A DNA stretch of 64,000 nt, taken from the NCBI GenBank assembly GCA_946811695.1, contig OX328131.1:9191326-9255325 (forward strand). Direction: 5' to 3'. This document shows, piece after piece, positions 1 through 11,700 of the stretch. The DNA comes from Gonocerus acuteangulatus (lineage: Eukaryota; Arthropoda; Insecta; Hemiptera; Coreidae). Each line of letters starts with the position of its first letter. Position 1 is the stretch's first letter. The notes under the pieces were generated by a model that did no database searches, was not told where the DNA came from, and saw only the letters and a list, made by a program, of their open reading frames with translations. A program made the position numbers and the translations under genes.

Positions 1-191
1 CAATACTTAGCCAAAGCTAAGGCTGAAAACGTTTTAAATTTCATAGTGATAAGGTTATGAGTGAGAGAATTTTGACCGCTAATATTTACCGGAAATATTG
101 GCCACGCCGTTTTCCCTCCATCCAACCATCTTTTTGAACAGGTAAGGTTATAGCTTGAATTGTTCTCAGCCTTAGCTTTGGCTAAGTATTG
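1..191. mobile_element. Short non-autonomous inverted-repeat element (MITE-like)
   Basis: Bases 1-26 are repeated as an exact reverse complement at 166-191, so the stretch is bounded by 26-bp terminal inverted repeats beginning CAATACTTAGCCAAAG. The interior shows no coding potential. The left edge coincides with the start of the window, so a target duplication cannot be checked and the superfamily is unknown. The right inverted repeat continues into a longer dispersed repeat that is also present near 7.0 kb. Confidence 0.6.
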
Positions 192-412
192 ATAAATATT
201 AAACGCTATCTCCCTTGTCTAATCTCTCATATCCTTCCCTAGTCCTAAACGAGACATAATCAGTTTTTGTTGAGTTTCACGTAGCGTTTTGTTCATTGAA
301 ATAAAAATGCAAATGGCGGACCCATTGGGAATAACTCAGGCAGAATTTCGCGCATGCGGGATTTGAACTATTGTATTTAATTGAACAGTCGATAGCAAGA
401 CTAGAACTAATG
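166..412 (+). repeat. Dispersed repeat family B, copy 1
   Basis: This stretch, starting TCAGCCTTAGCTTTGG and running through AATTTCGCGCATGCGGG, is repeated with scattered substitutions at 7001-7292. No protein is evident. The copy overlaps the right inverted repeat of the element at 1-191, so family B is either the outer part of a larger element or a common insertion context. Bases 413-600 hold nothing recognisable. Confidence 0.6.
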
Positions 413-734
413 CTGTAATATATTTCCACCTTTGCAGCTCGGCTGTGCTAATGCAAGTGCAGGGTGGATTGCTTACACAAGGAAGGAAGGAAAAAAAGGT
501 TGAGAGATTATTCTTAATGTGTATATTTATTTTGCTTGGATGAAAGCTGTCAGACTAAACATAGAACTAGACGTGTTTATATAAAGCTAGAAAGCACTTA
601 AGACAATTGTTAAGACAATTCTATGCCAAAACCAGTCCCGATATTTCCTGCCTTATATCCAGCAACCTTTCCTGGTCTCGTGCACTTCTCAACAAAGAAT
701 GTTTTATAACTCCTTCAACAGAACATGCCTTTAT

Positions 735-2030
735 GTTGCTTAGTACGCAGGAACGTTGGCTCTATGTTGACCCAGTACGCCCTAAGATGCTCTTGTACGC
801 CAAAACCATGGCTCTATTTAGACCCAGTAAACAGAAACCATGGTTCTATATTGGACCAATAAGCAGAAACCACGGCTCTATTTAGATCCAGTAAGCAGAA
901 ACCATGGTTTTATATTTGGCCGATAAGCAGAAAGTATGGCACTATTTAGACCTAGCAAGCAGAAACTATGGCTCTACATTTAAACCCATCAAGCAGAAAC
1001 CATGGTTCAATATTGGGCCAATAAGCACAAAACATGGATCTATGTTGACCCAGTGCTATGAAACTATGTGTGTACGTTCACCAAGTACGAAGAATCCATG
1101 GCTCTATGTTAACCAAGTACGCAGAAACCATGGCTCTTTGTCAACCAAGTAAGCAGAAACCATGGCTCTTTGTTAACCAAGTAAGCAGAAACCATGGCTC
1201 TTTGTCAACCAAGTAAGCAGAAACCATGGCTCCATGTTAACCAAGTACGCAGAAACCATGGCTCTTTGTTAACCAAGTAAGCAGAAACCATGGCTCTTTG
1301 TTAACCAAGTAAGCAGAAACCATGGCTCTATGTTAACCAAGTACGCAGAAACCATGGCTCTTTGTTAACCAAGTAAGCAGAAACCATGGCTCTTTGTCAA
1401 CCAAGTAAGCAGAAACCATGGCTCTATGTTAACCAAGTACGCAGAAACCATGGCTCTTTGTTAACCAAGTAAGCAGAAACCATGGCTCTTTGTTAACCAA
1501 GTAAGCAGAAACCATGGCTCTTTGTTAACCAAGTAAGCAGAAACCATGGCTCTTTGTCAACCAAGTTAGCAGAAACCATGGCTCTTTGTTAACCAAGTAA
1601 GCAGAAACCATGGCTCTTTGTCAACCAAGTAAGCAGAAACCATGGCTCTATGTTAACCAAGTACGCAGAAACCATGGCTCTTTGTTAACCAAGTAAGCAG
1701 AAACCATGGCTCTTTGTTAACCAAGTAAGCAGAAACCATGGCTCTATGTTAACCAAGTACGCAGAAACCATGGCTCTTTGTTAACCAAGTAAGCAGAAAC
1801 CATGGCTCTTTATCAACCAAGTAAGCAGAAACCATGGCTCTATGTTAACCAAGTACGCAGAAACCATGGCTCTTTGTTAACCAAGTAAGCAGAAACCATG
1901 GCTCTTTGTTAACCAAGTAAGCAGAAACCATGGCTCTTTGTTAAACAAGTAAGCATAATCCATGGCTCTTTGTTAACCAAGTAAGCAGAAACCATGGCTC
2001 TTTGTCAACCAAGTACGCAGAAACCATGAA
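735..2030 (+). repeat. 32-bp minisatellite, about 40 copies
   Basis: The unit is roughly AACCAAGTAAGCAGAAACCA followed by TGGCTCTTTGTT. Each unit carries an NcoI-type CCATGG. Copies before about 1090 are degenerate, with 'gacccagta' and 'ggaccaataagc' variants. Copies from 1090 to 2030 are nearly uniform, with a few alternating variants (CTCTTTG/CTCTATG, AAGTAAG/AAGTACG). That gradient is expected if unequal exchange homogenised one end. The open frames across 607-1152 are read-through of the array. Confidence 0.92.
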
Positions 2031-2169
2031 AGCAGTCAGTTCTAAACCAAAACCAGTCTTCACCTTTCCTGCGTTTTATCTAGCATACTTTCCTGGGTCT
2101 CATACACGTCCTAATAAAGAAGGTTTTATTACTCGATCAGTAAAGAAAAAGTCGTCCCGCTACGTGGGG

Positions 2170-2216
2170 CAGATACTGGAGAGGTCTGTGATTCCATAAC
2201 ATAGGGCACACTATCT
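2170..2216 (-). repeat. Fragment of tRNA-like SINE family S2 (3' part)
   Basis: GGGGCAGATACTGGAGAGG and the following GGGCACACTATCTAGAGAT match the minus-strand tail region of the longer S2 copy at 46905-47211. Only the 3' portion is preserved. Bases 2217-2490 that follow show no gene and no repeat I recognise. Confidence 0.45.
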
Positions 2217-2494
2217 AGAGATATCAACGGAACCAGTTCTCAACATTGAACAACACCACGTAGGCTGGCATGTGTCTGTCACGCAGAAGACGTTTTGCCA
2301 GAACCATCTTCTAATATCGGCGTAGCACTAGCTTCGCCTGAAGCTACAGATCTACAACGCGATCATCAGGCAAACTCTTCTGTACGCGGTACCAGCACCG
2401 AAGTACAGGTGCTTGACTACGCTCAAGCGGCTATAACTCTTTCTAAACGGGGTTCCTGTTCCGTGCCGTAACGAGCTGCAGCTGACGGTTCTTC

Positions 2495-3100
<606 letters not shown>

Positions 3101-3162
<62 letters not shown>
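3101..3162. repeat. (TA)n microsatellite
   Basis: About 60 bases of uninterrupted TA follow the end of element D. The 105-residue open frame across it is an Ile-Tyr read-through. Confidence 0.97.
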
Positions 3163-3165
<3 letters not shown>

Positions 3166-3167
3166 CA

Positions 3168-3375
3168 ATCTGGCACTTCCAGATTGCGTCATGAGGTCAA
3201 CCTTATAAGCAGGGTTCTTCCGTATAGAGGGAGGAAGGCAACGCGCTAAAACCTACATTACTTATGGGATGAATTTGAAAAACCTGATTTATCGGTTTTT
3301 GGCTGCACTTCCGGATTGTGTCATCATAAGCAGGTTTCCTACCTACGGAGGGAGTGTGGAAATTCGCTAAAATAT
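3168..3375. repeat. Two tandem copies of hairpin repeat H
   Basis: Copies at about 3168-3248 and 3303-3375 share GCACTTCCGGATTG, CATAAGCAGG and CGCTAAAA. Related copies lie at 25306-25385 and, inverted, at 50669-50755. In the best copies the middle forms a perfect hairpin of the type GGTTCCTCCCTA / TAGGGAGGAACC. Function and origin are unknown. Bases 3376-3830 after it hold no gene that I can see. Confidence 0.6.
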
Positions 3376-3831
3376 ATACCAAAGTATAATATTATAAAAT
3401 CCATACCACAAATCAGCGATTATAAAAGGAATGCTAACAGAGCTTAATTGTACCTGTCAACATGTTTTATTGGTTCGCCTTGACACGGGGTCGGCCATAA
3501 TTACAACATAGGAAACGTGTGGATAAATGTGTAAGCATCTGATAGCAATCTATAAGGCTATGAAGCAAAGGTTGCAAAACAGCTGAGCTTGCTTCTCCGT
3601 CAGCTGGCGGCGAGATGAAAGGAAAATCATTGCTTCCTCACGGTGGTCAGCTGAGAATTAATAACCTACCCACATTAGTAACATGAATCTAGGCTTCAGC
3701 ACCTTTCTCCTTTATATCCAGAAGGAATTTATCTAATGTTTTCCCGGTAGAAAAAAGTACTTAAAAAAAACTTTAGAACTTTAGAAACTTTAGAACAGCG
3801 TGGTGTGCCACCAAACAAAATTATCAAGAAG

Positions 3832-5038
3832 ACTAGCTGAATACCCGTGCTTCACCACGGCCGATAAGTTTTTTTTATATTGAGTTTAATAAGATAATAT
3901 CAAAATTAACGCTACTACATAATTTTGTACAGGTTATTATTGCACGGACTTTAAAGTTACCCAGAAACTACAACAACCGCTTAAAAAGTTAGGTAAACAG
4001 AGATAAATACACGTTGAAAAGCATAAAACTAACTAGGTTTTAAGCACTTAACTCTTCGATTGACATCGCCCCACCGAACATTACAACAGAATCTTATTGT
4101 AGAGAATTTAGTAACCTTTTGAATAGCCGCCTTCCACTTACTACGAGTTCCCAACCGTTTTCGAGATATTTTAGAAAATATACTGATATCCGAAAACTTT
4201 GTATCACAATTCATACAATTGTTTTCTATATACTTCGTTTCTGAATACCCAAACAGAAAATTAGTTTTGAAAAGTATTTCTATCAATTTTTCTGGTAAAT
4301 GGCTACAGAATTTCCTTAAAAAATAGTTTCATTCGTTTTCCTACGTTAAGGAATCTTTCGCACAAATTTCGCTCCAAAAACCATGTTCCAGTAAACGGAT
4401 TCAACTGGTTAATGAAATTGACGTTTTAAATGAGAAGAAAGATTTTTGTACCAAATGTTATCAAAATCTAACCATTTTTGAGCCGATGAGGAACTTCTTA
4501 ATAATTCAAACCCCCCTAAAAGTACTTAAACATTTGAATATAAAAAAAAAAAAAAAACTTTCTTAGCGAGTGTTTACACTCTAAACGTCTTGTCCGTGCA
4601 AAATTTCAAATTTTTGAATCAAGTGGTTCGGGATATATCCACCTCGGATGGACCATCACCAGGGCTTAAATTCTATGAGGGACAAAATCAAAGTTTATTT
4701 CTAGTAATTCAAGGACTGCCATCGTAGTTGAAATTAACCTCAATTAAAAATAATACAATGAAATAGATACAATACGGTAACAGCTGTTCTCTTATCGTCC
4801 TAGCAACGCATTCTACCAAGGCTTGGCTGCTCTAACCAACTAAAATTTAATCCCCTCTAAAAATACTTAAAAATTCGAATATCAAGAAATCCTTTCTTAG
4901 CGAGCGTCTACGGTCTATAGAGAGTGTCCATGCAAAATTTCAAGTTTTTCTGTCAAGCGGTTTGGCCTGGGCGATGATAGGTCAGTGAGTGAGTGAGTGA
5001 GTGAGTGAGTGAGTGGTATTTGACAAATATATAGTAGA
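3832..5038 (+). mobile_element. Dispersed element A, about 1.2 kb, copy 1
   Basis: The start CTAGCTGAATACCCGTGCTT and the end (GTGA)n GTGGTATTTGACAAATATA are shared with a second copy at 33560-34730. Minus-strand fragments of the start occur near 6958 and 46875. Between the shared ends the two copies carry different material: this one contains repeat family R (about 3930-4480). There is no recognisable protein. The open frame at 4029-4286 on the minus strand is not supported. The ends resemble 3' regions common in arthropod retroposons, but I cannot assign a clade. Confidence 0.65.
3930..4480 (+). repeat. Dispersed repeat family R, copy 1
   Basis: The phrases TTCGATTGACATCGCCCCA, CCGTTTTCGAGATATTTTAG and 'ttagtaacctttcgaat' recur at 24163-24860 and 30655-31100 in the same order. 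It is non-coding as far as can be read. Confidence 0.6.
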
Positions 5039-5060
5039 TTTACACATACGTAAATACCAT

Positions 5061-5101
<41 letters not shown>
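4985..5101. repeat. (GTGA)n and (TA)n microsatellites
   Basis: A GTGA run at about 4985-5014 is part of element A's 3' end. A separate (TA)n tract lies at about 5062-5101. Confidence 0.95.
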
Positions 5102-5113
<12 letters not shown>

Positions 5114-5225
5114 ATTTATTTATTTGAAATCTGTACAGGTTAACAGTACAATGATCAAGTATGTTGATCCAGATATTATGTACAAGTTGACAAAACTGGC
5201 AAAAGTAAAATAAAATAAAAAAAAA

Positions 5226-5440
5226 AAAAAAAAATTTGTAAGAAGCCAACCATTGTTGGCACTTCCAGAGGTGTCTTAATAAATATTTTAATGATCATGA
5301 AGAGATGAGGCAAGTAAATTGTCTCGGGGCCACTGTCTCTTAAGCCGCCCCTAGGAGGATTGTCTGGATGGGATTGGGTCATTTTGTAGGGTGTGGGCGT
5401 ATATAGAAAATAATATTTTTGGGGGAGGGCTGGGACCATT
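5226..5440 (-). pseudogene. 3' end of a Jockey-like LINE (C-terminal scrap plus 3' hairpin)
   Basis: Read on the minus strand, the sequence contains QSHPDNPPR and a disrupted basic tail, matching QSHPENPPRRLKR in the better copies at 59.5 and 62.2 kb. It then runs into the hairpin GCCAACAATGGTTGGC (about 5238-5266) and an A-rich tail. The hairpin is the conserved LINE 3' end seen four times in this window. Only the last residues and the 3' UTR remain, so this is a 5'-truncated, dead copy. Confidence 0.5.
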
Positions 5441-5537
5441 TACGAGGTATGAAATATTAACAATATAGAACATGGAATAGTTTTAGCCAATTAAAACGCT
5501 ATTTCACCTAAAATAATTTTTTTTTTTTTTTTATGAA

Positions 5538-6606
5538 TTAACCCCTTCAGTTCCCTCGTCCAGCCGGTTGGACATAACTTCTTTACTTTGTATTACTCTG
5601 CCTATGATCGATAGATGTGTACTACCTCTTTGGTTTGAAGCTCTATGTATTTTTCTTCCACTTGACAACTAATATAAAATGATTCCATTCGATTTTGAAA
5701 GGTTATGTGTAAAATCTTCTCTGCTCCACCACGGGCAGTCATGGATTCTAAAAGTTATTGACTTTTCCTTACATATTTAGTCCAAATGGTTTCTTTTTAG
5801 TAAATAAAACTCCGTCGAATTGAATGTACATGATCTTTTTAAATGTTGGAAGTTCAATTTTATCAATCAAGTTTGTAATAAGGTGTCTAAGAATTTTTGA
5901 AAATCCATGTCCAGTATCCTGTACATGGGAAGTCAACCCTCACATTTGATGTAACAATATTTTTTATCTATTTTTCAAATATTTACTGTTATATTTTGTT
6001 TTTATGTTGTCAGATTTTTTTTTTTTAGTACCATAATAATAAATAACTTTTTCTGAATGGTATGGGCTAGAAGTCGCCCAAACCATTCAAAATTATAATC
6101 TGTCCTTTCACATGATTTTCAAAAAATATATTCTTATTAGTTTTATGTTTCGTTTTTTTAAATAATCAAATATCTCTTTTTGAGACTAGACTGTAAATAT
6201 TTCAATTTCATTAATTTTCATTATTACTGTGCGCTGACAACAATTTCGTGTCTAAAATTCTAATCCATTTTTACAATACTTTATTATATTTGAGCTTTTA
6301 CAATAATATTTAGTAATAATTTTTCAAATTTATTTTTTCTGAATTAACTTCTTTTAAATTGTTAATAAATTACTGCTTTAATTATATATTTTTTTAATAT
6401 TTCGAAATTTTGAATTTTGGTTTTCATCCACAAATCGCATTACTTGAGAACCTATGTCCAGTATACTGGACATTACGTAACTCTTGTCAGGTAAACCATA
6501 AAATTCTGGAAAAAAATCAGGAATCTTCACAAGACCAATACACAACTATAGCAGGAAAGTAAATTTTTTTGATCAAGAAATAAAAATTCGGACCTGAAGG
6601 GGTTAA
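5538..6606. mobile_element. piggyBac-like non-autonomous element with TTAA flanks
   Basis: TTAA at 5538-5541 is followed by CCCCTTCAG, and CTGAAGGGG precedes TTAA at 6603-6606. The element is therefore bounded by short inverted repeats and the TTAA target duplication that defines the piggyBac superfamily. The interior (1061 bp) is AT-rich and non-coding, and carries GTCCAGTATACTGGAC-type palindromes. With only a 9-bp inverted repeat, chance cannot be fully excluded. Confidence 0.6.
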
Positions 6607-6619
6607 GAGACCTTATTTA

Positions 6620-6958
6620 ATTTATTTTTAAGGGGCTTATGACAACTTTTTACCGATCAAAATTTCGGCTGAATATTAACCTGTACTGGTTAAACTGCTG
6701 TTACTGCTAACCTGTAGATAACGGGGTATGTCTACGTTATCTGTTTCTTGACACTGGTCCGGTGCACCCCAGTGTCAAGAAACATTATACTTTGATTACT
6801 TATCAATTGATGAATAACTTATAGTAAGACGGGTACCGTGCTATAATAAACTGCACAAAATTATATGCAGTTAAAATGGTTAATTTTGATGATACCTTAT
6901 TTATCGTAGTAAAATAACTACTTATCTGCCATGACGAAGCACGGGTATTCAGCTAACA
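6620..6958 (-). repeat. Fragment of element A (5' end) with a 15-bp hairpin
   Basis: The minus strand starts with the element A signature (GCTGAATACCCGTGCTTCG). Downstream, 6743-6783 forms a perfect 15-bp stem, GTTTCTTGACACTGG against CCAGTGTCAAGAAAC, with an 11-base loop. The left edge is uncertain. Confidence 0.55.
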
Positions 6959-7000
6959 TGACTAGTATACAATTGTAATGATCAGCTGACTCAATTATGA

Positions 7001-7292
7001 TCAGCCTTAGCTTTGGCTAAGTATTGATAAACATTAAAGACTATCTCCCTTGCTTAACCTCTCATAGCCTTCCCTAGTCCTAAACGAGACATAATTAGTT
7101 TCTATTTAGTTTCACGTAGTATGTTGTTTGTTCATTGAAATAGTAATGCAAGTGGCGGACCTGTAGGAAATAATTCCCGCTGAATTTCGCGCATGCGGGA
7201 TTCGAACTATTCCATCTAACTGAACGGGCTTTACAATGACAAGAACCTGGGATCCGGATACAGCGCCCCTAGCGGTAGAACTAACAACCAAT
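7001..7292 (+). repeat. Dispersed repeat family B, copy 2
   Basis: Starts TCAGCCTTAGCTTTGG and follows copy 1 (166-412) through GCGCATGCGGG and beyond. The minus-strand open frame at 7112-7312 falls within it and has no family resemblance. From 7293 to 8000 I see no gene and no repeat. Confidence 0.6.
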
Positions 7293-8004
7293 GCCGATTT
7301 GGCGAATCCCAACTTCTAATGAACCGATGTCATTTATTTTTAAAAGAAATTTTTCTGTTGAGGTTTCCACGACGTAGACCAATGTTCATTACAATAAAAC
7401 AGAAATTACCACCCGTGACCGGCATTTTAGTTTTTTCGGTCCCCAGATGGTCCGATTTTGCTAGTTAACAAATTCTTTCAATCGTTTGCTAGGGAAATAT
7501 CAAGTTTCGTGACGGAGCTGTTTATGTAATTTGCTTACTTATGCAGTTCCTGCGTGTCGGTATTTTGTAATTAGTAGTTTTACTTACATTTTGACATTGA
7601 TATGTCTAAGTTCTGGCCTAGTAAAACGCTAAAACTGTAACGGTTCGGCAACGTGCGGACTAATGTATACCACCATTTCCATTGCTATGGCCGCTAACCG
7701 ACGTGGTTACCGTGCTATCGAAACCATCAAATTTTCATAGGTTATGAGGTAAAATCGTTGTAGATTAAATCAGTGGAGTTAGTTACAGGGTTTTATAAAG
7801 GAACAAGTCAGTCGGGATCCTGTGTGTCAGGATGTCGTCCGCGGACATATCCATCATACAAGCTATAACCTACAGGGAAATGTTTTGCCATGCATCGTTG
7901 CTAAATTGGAAACATACTGTAGATAAAAAGAATTATGAGTGATGCGTCGTTGCTAAATGCTAAACACACAGTAGATTTTTTGTTGTAGTTATATATATAT
8001 ATTT

Positions 8005-8158
8005 CTTTATTGATAATTAATGGATGGAATCTGGATAATACAACATCATTAAGGAGTGGGATATTGAGGTCTTTATGGAGGTTGAGGTTGGAAACGTAGA
8101 AGGGAGCATCGACTATTGTTCTTAGGACCTTGGATTGGAATGTTCGATGTTTTTGTTG
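8005..8158 (-). pseudogene. Jockey-like reverse transcriptase C-terminal fragment
   Basis: An uninterrupted minus-strand frame of about 50 codons has no start codon. It reads FQSKVLRTIVDAPFYVSN, then LHKDLNIPL, then LSRF. That is the segment just after the reverse transcriptase thumb in insect Jockey elements, and it matches the fragment at 29.7-30.0 kb (FQSKVLRRIVNAPFYVSN). Both ends stop abruptly, so it is a fossil. The 8160-8715 stretch after it shows nothing recognisable. Confidence 0.75.
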
Positions 8159-8715
8159 TAATTGAGCCTAGATTTTTCGCAACTCAGGGGCAGGCTGGTA
8201 GTTTACAATGTAGGAAGCCCCACAAGTTAAAAATGTTCTAGAGACTTGACAATTCCTAATCGATGTAATATTATCCCCGTTTTATATTTATACCAGCCTA
8301 TAAAATAATGTAGACAGAACACACCCTTAGTGAAAGAACTTCTGGCTCTTCTCGGTCTTTAATAAATATGTTCGGCCGAGAAAACGTCCTCCGTCAGAAT
8401 ATATGGCTCCATGTAGCTAATATATTTGCAGAAATAATTTAACAGCAGGCCACCCCTCAGAAAAATATTTCAACAGCTAAAGGCGGACGGGAGGGAGACC
8501 CAGCTGTTGGGTTTGGCTGGCCTGGATCCAGCTGAGTACAGACAATGAATGGCAGAGAGGTCTCCTACGATCCTATATTGTCAATGGAAGTTCACCTCAA
8601 ATCTATGTACATATCCGCAGACTACATAATCAAAACATATCACTAGGCAGGGCTAACTGGACATGAAAACATTATGCCTAATTTATACGAGCTAAGTTAT
8701 TAGTAAATGTCATAA

Positions 8716-11700
8716 GCGGGCTTGTGACAAGTGACAATACTCGTTCACAGGTTAGTGGTCAAGTGCGGTCAGTACGGTCCATCCGGAGTTTTCACTTTCA
8801 TTAAGCTGGCTTAGTAAAAAGTGACAACTACTCTTTCACAGGTTGGTAGATAAGTGCGGTCTGTACGGTCCAACCGGAGCTTTCAGTATCATTAAGCTGG
8901 CTTAGTAACAAGTGACAAGTACTCGTTCACAGGTTGGTGGTCAAGTGCGGTCAGTACGGTCCATCCGGAGCTTTCACTTTCATTAAGCTGGCTTAGTAAC
9001 AAGTGACAACTACTCGTTCACAGGTTAGTGGTCAAGTGCGGTCAGTACGGTCCATCCGGAGTTTACACTTTCATTAAGCTGGCTTAGTGACAAGTGACAA
9101 GTACTCTTTCACAGGTTGGTAGACAAGTGCGGTCAGTACGGTCCATCCGGAGCTTTCACTTTCATTAAGCTGGCTTAGTAAAAAGTGACAACTACTCGTT
9201 CACAAGTTGGTAGACAAGTGCGGTCAGTACGGTCCATCCGGAGTTTTCACTTTCATTAAGCTGGCTTAGTAAAAAGTGACAACTACTCTTTCACAGGTTG
9301 GTAGATAAGTGCGGTCTGTACGGTCCATCCGGAGCTTTCACTATCATTAAGCTGGCTTAGTAACAAGTGACAAGTACTCGTTCACAGGTTGGTAGACAAG
9401 TGCGGTCAGTACGGTACATCCGGAGCTTTCACTATCATTAAGCTGGCTTAGTAACAAGTGACAAGTACTCGTTCACAGGTTGGTAGACAAGTGCGGTCAG
9501 TACGGTCCATCAGGAGTTTTCACTTTCATTAAGCTGGCTTAGTAAAAAGTGACAACTACTCTTTCACAGGTTGGTAGATAAGTGCGGTCTGTACGGTCCA
9601 ACCGGAGCTTTCAGTATCATTAAGCTGGCTTAGTAACAAGTGACAAGTACTCGTTCACAGGTTGGTGGTCAAGTGCGGTCTGTACGGTCCAACCGGAGCT
9701 TTCAGTATCATTAAGCTGGCTTAGAAACAAGTGACAAGTACTCGTTCACAGGTTGGTGGTCAAGTGCGGTCAGTACGGTCCATCCGGAGCTTTCACTTTC
9801 ATTAAGCTGGCTTAGTAAAAAGTGACAACTACTCGTTCACAAGTTGGTAGACAAGTGCGGTCAGTACGGTCCATCCGGAGTTTTCACTTTCATTAAGCTG
9901 GCTTAGTAAAAAGTGACAACTACTCTTTCACAGGTTGGTAGATAAGTGCGGTCTGTACGGTCCATCCGGAGCTTTCACTATCATTAAGCTGGCTTAGTAA
10001 CAAGTGACAAGTACTCGTTCACAGGTTGGTAGACAAGTGCGGTCATTAAGGTACATCCGGAGCTTTCACTATCATTAAGCTGGCTTAGTAACAAGTGACA
10101 ACTACTCTTTCACAGGTTGGTAGATAAGTGCGGTCTGTACGGTCCATCCGGAGCTTTCACTATCATTAAGCTGGCTTAGTAACAAGTGACAAGTACTCGT
10201 TCACAGGTTGGTAGACAAGTGCGGTCAGTACGGTACATCCGGAGCTTTCACTATCATTAAGCTGGCTTAGTAACAAGTGACAAGTACTCGTTCACAGGTT
10301 GGTAGACAAGTGCGGTCAGTACGGTCCATCAGGAGTTTTCACTTTCATTAAGCTGGCTTAGTAAAAAGTGACAACTACTCTTTCACAGGTTGGTAGATAA
10401 GTGCGGTCTGTACGGTCCAACCGGAGCTTTCAGTATCATTAAGCTGGCTTAGTAACAAGTGACAAGTACTCGTTCACAGGTTGGTGGTCAAGTGCGGTCT
10501 GTACGGTCCAACCGGAGCTTTCAGTATCATTAAGCTGGCTTAGAAACAAGTGACAAGTACTCGTTCACAGGTTGGTGGTCAAGTGCGGTCAGTACGGTCC
10601 ATCCGGAGCTTTCACTTTCATTATGCTGGCTTAGTAAAAAGTGACAACTACTCGTTCACAAGTTGGTAGACAAGTGCGGTCAGTACGGTCCATCCGGAGT
10701 TTTCACTTTCATTAAGCTGGGTTAGTAAAAAGGGACAACTACTCTTTCACAGGTTGGTAGATAAGTGCGGTCTGTACGGTCCATCCGGAGCTTTCACTAT
10801 CATTAAGCTGGCTTAGTAACAAGTTACAAGTACTATTTCACAGGTTGGTAGACAAGTGCGGTCAGTACGGTCCATCCGGAGCTTTCACTTTCATTAAGCT
10901 GGCTTAGAAACAAGTGACAAGTACTATTTCACAGGTTGGTAGACAAGTGCGGTCAGTACGGTCCATCCGGAGCTTTCACTATCATTAAGCTGGCTTAGAA
11001 ACAAGTGACAAGTACTATTTCACAGGTTGGTAGACAAGTGCGGTCAGTACGGTCCATCCGGAGCTTTCACTTTCATTAAGCTGGCTTAGTAAAAAGTGAC
11101 AAGTACTATTTCACAGGTTGGTGGTCATGTGCGGTCAGTACGGTACATCCGGAGCTTTCACTATCATTAAGCTGGCTTAGTAACAAATGGCAAGTACTCG
11201 TTCACAGGTTGGTAGATAAGTGCGGTCAGTACGGTCCAACCGGAGCTTTCACTTTCATTAAGCTGGCTTAGTAACAAGTGACAAGTACTCGTTCACAGGT
11301 TGGTAGACAAGTGCGGTCAGTACGGTCCATCCGGAGCTTTCAGTATCATTAAGCTGGCTTAGAAACAAGTGACAAGTACAATTTCACAGGTTGGTAGACA
11401 AGTGCGGTCAGTACGGTCCATCCGGAGCTTTCACTTTCATTAAGCTGGCTTAGTAAAAAGTGACAAGTACTATTTCACAGGTTGGTGGTCATGTGCGGTC
11501 AGTACGGTACATCCGGAGCTTTCACTATCATTAAGCTGGCTTAGTAACAAATGGCAAGTACTCGTTCACAGGTTGGTAGTCAAGTGCGGTCAGTACGGTA
11601 CATCCGGAGCTTTCACTATCATTAAGCTGGCTTAGTAACAAATGGCAAGTACTCGTTCACAGGTTGGTAGTCAAGTGCGGTCAGTACGGTCCAACCGGAG

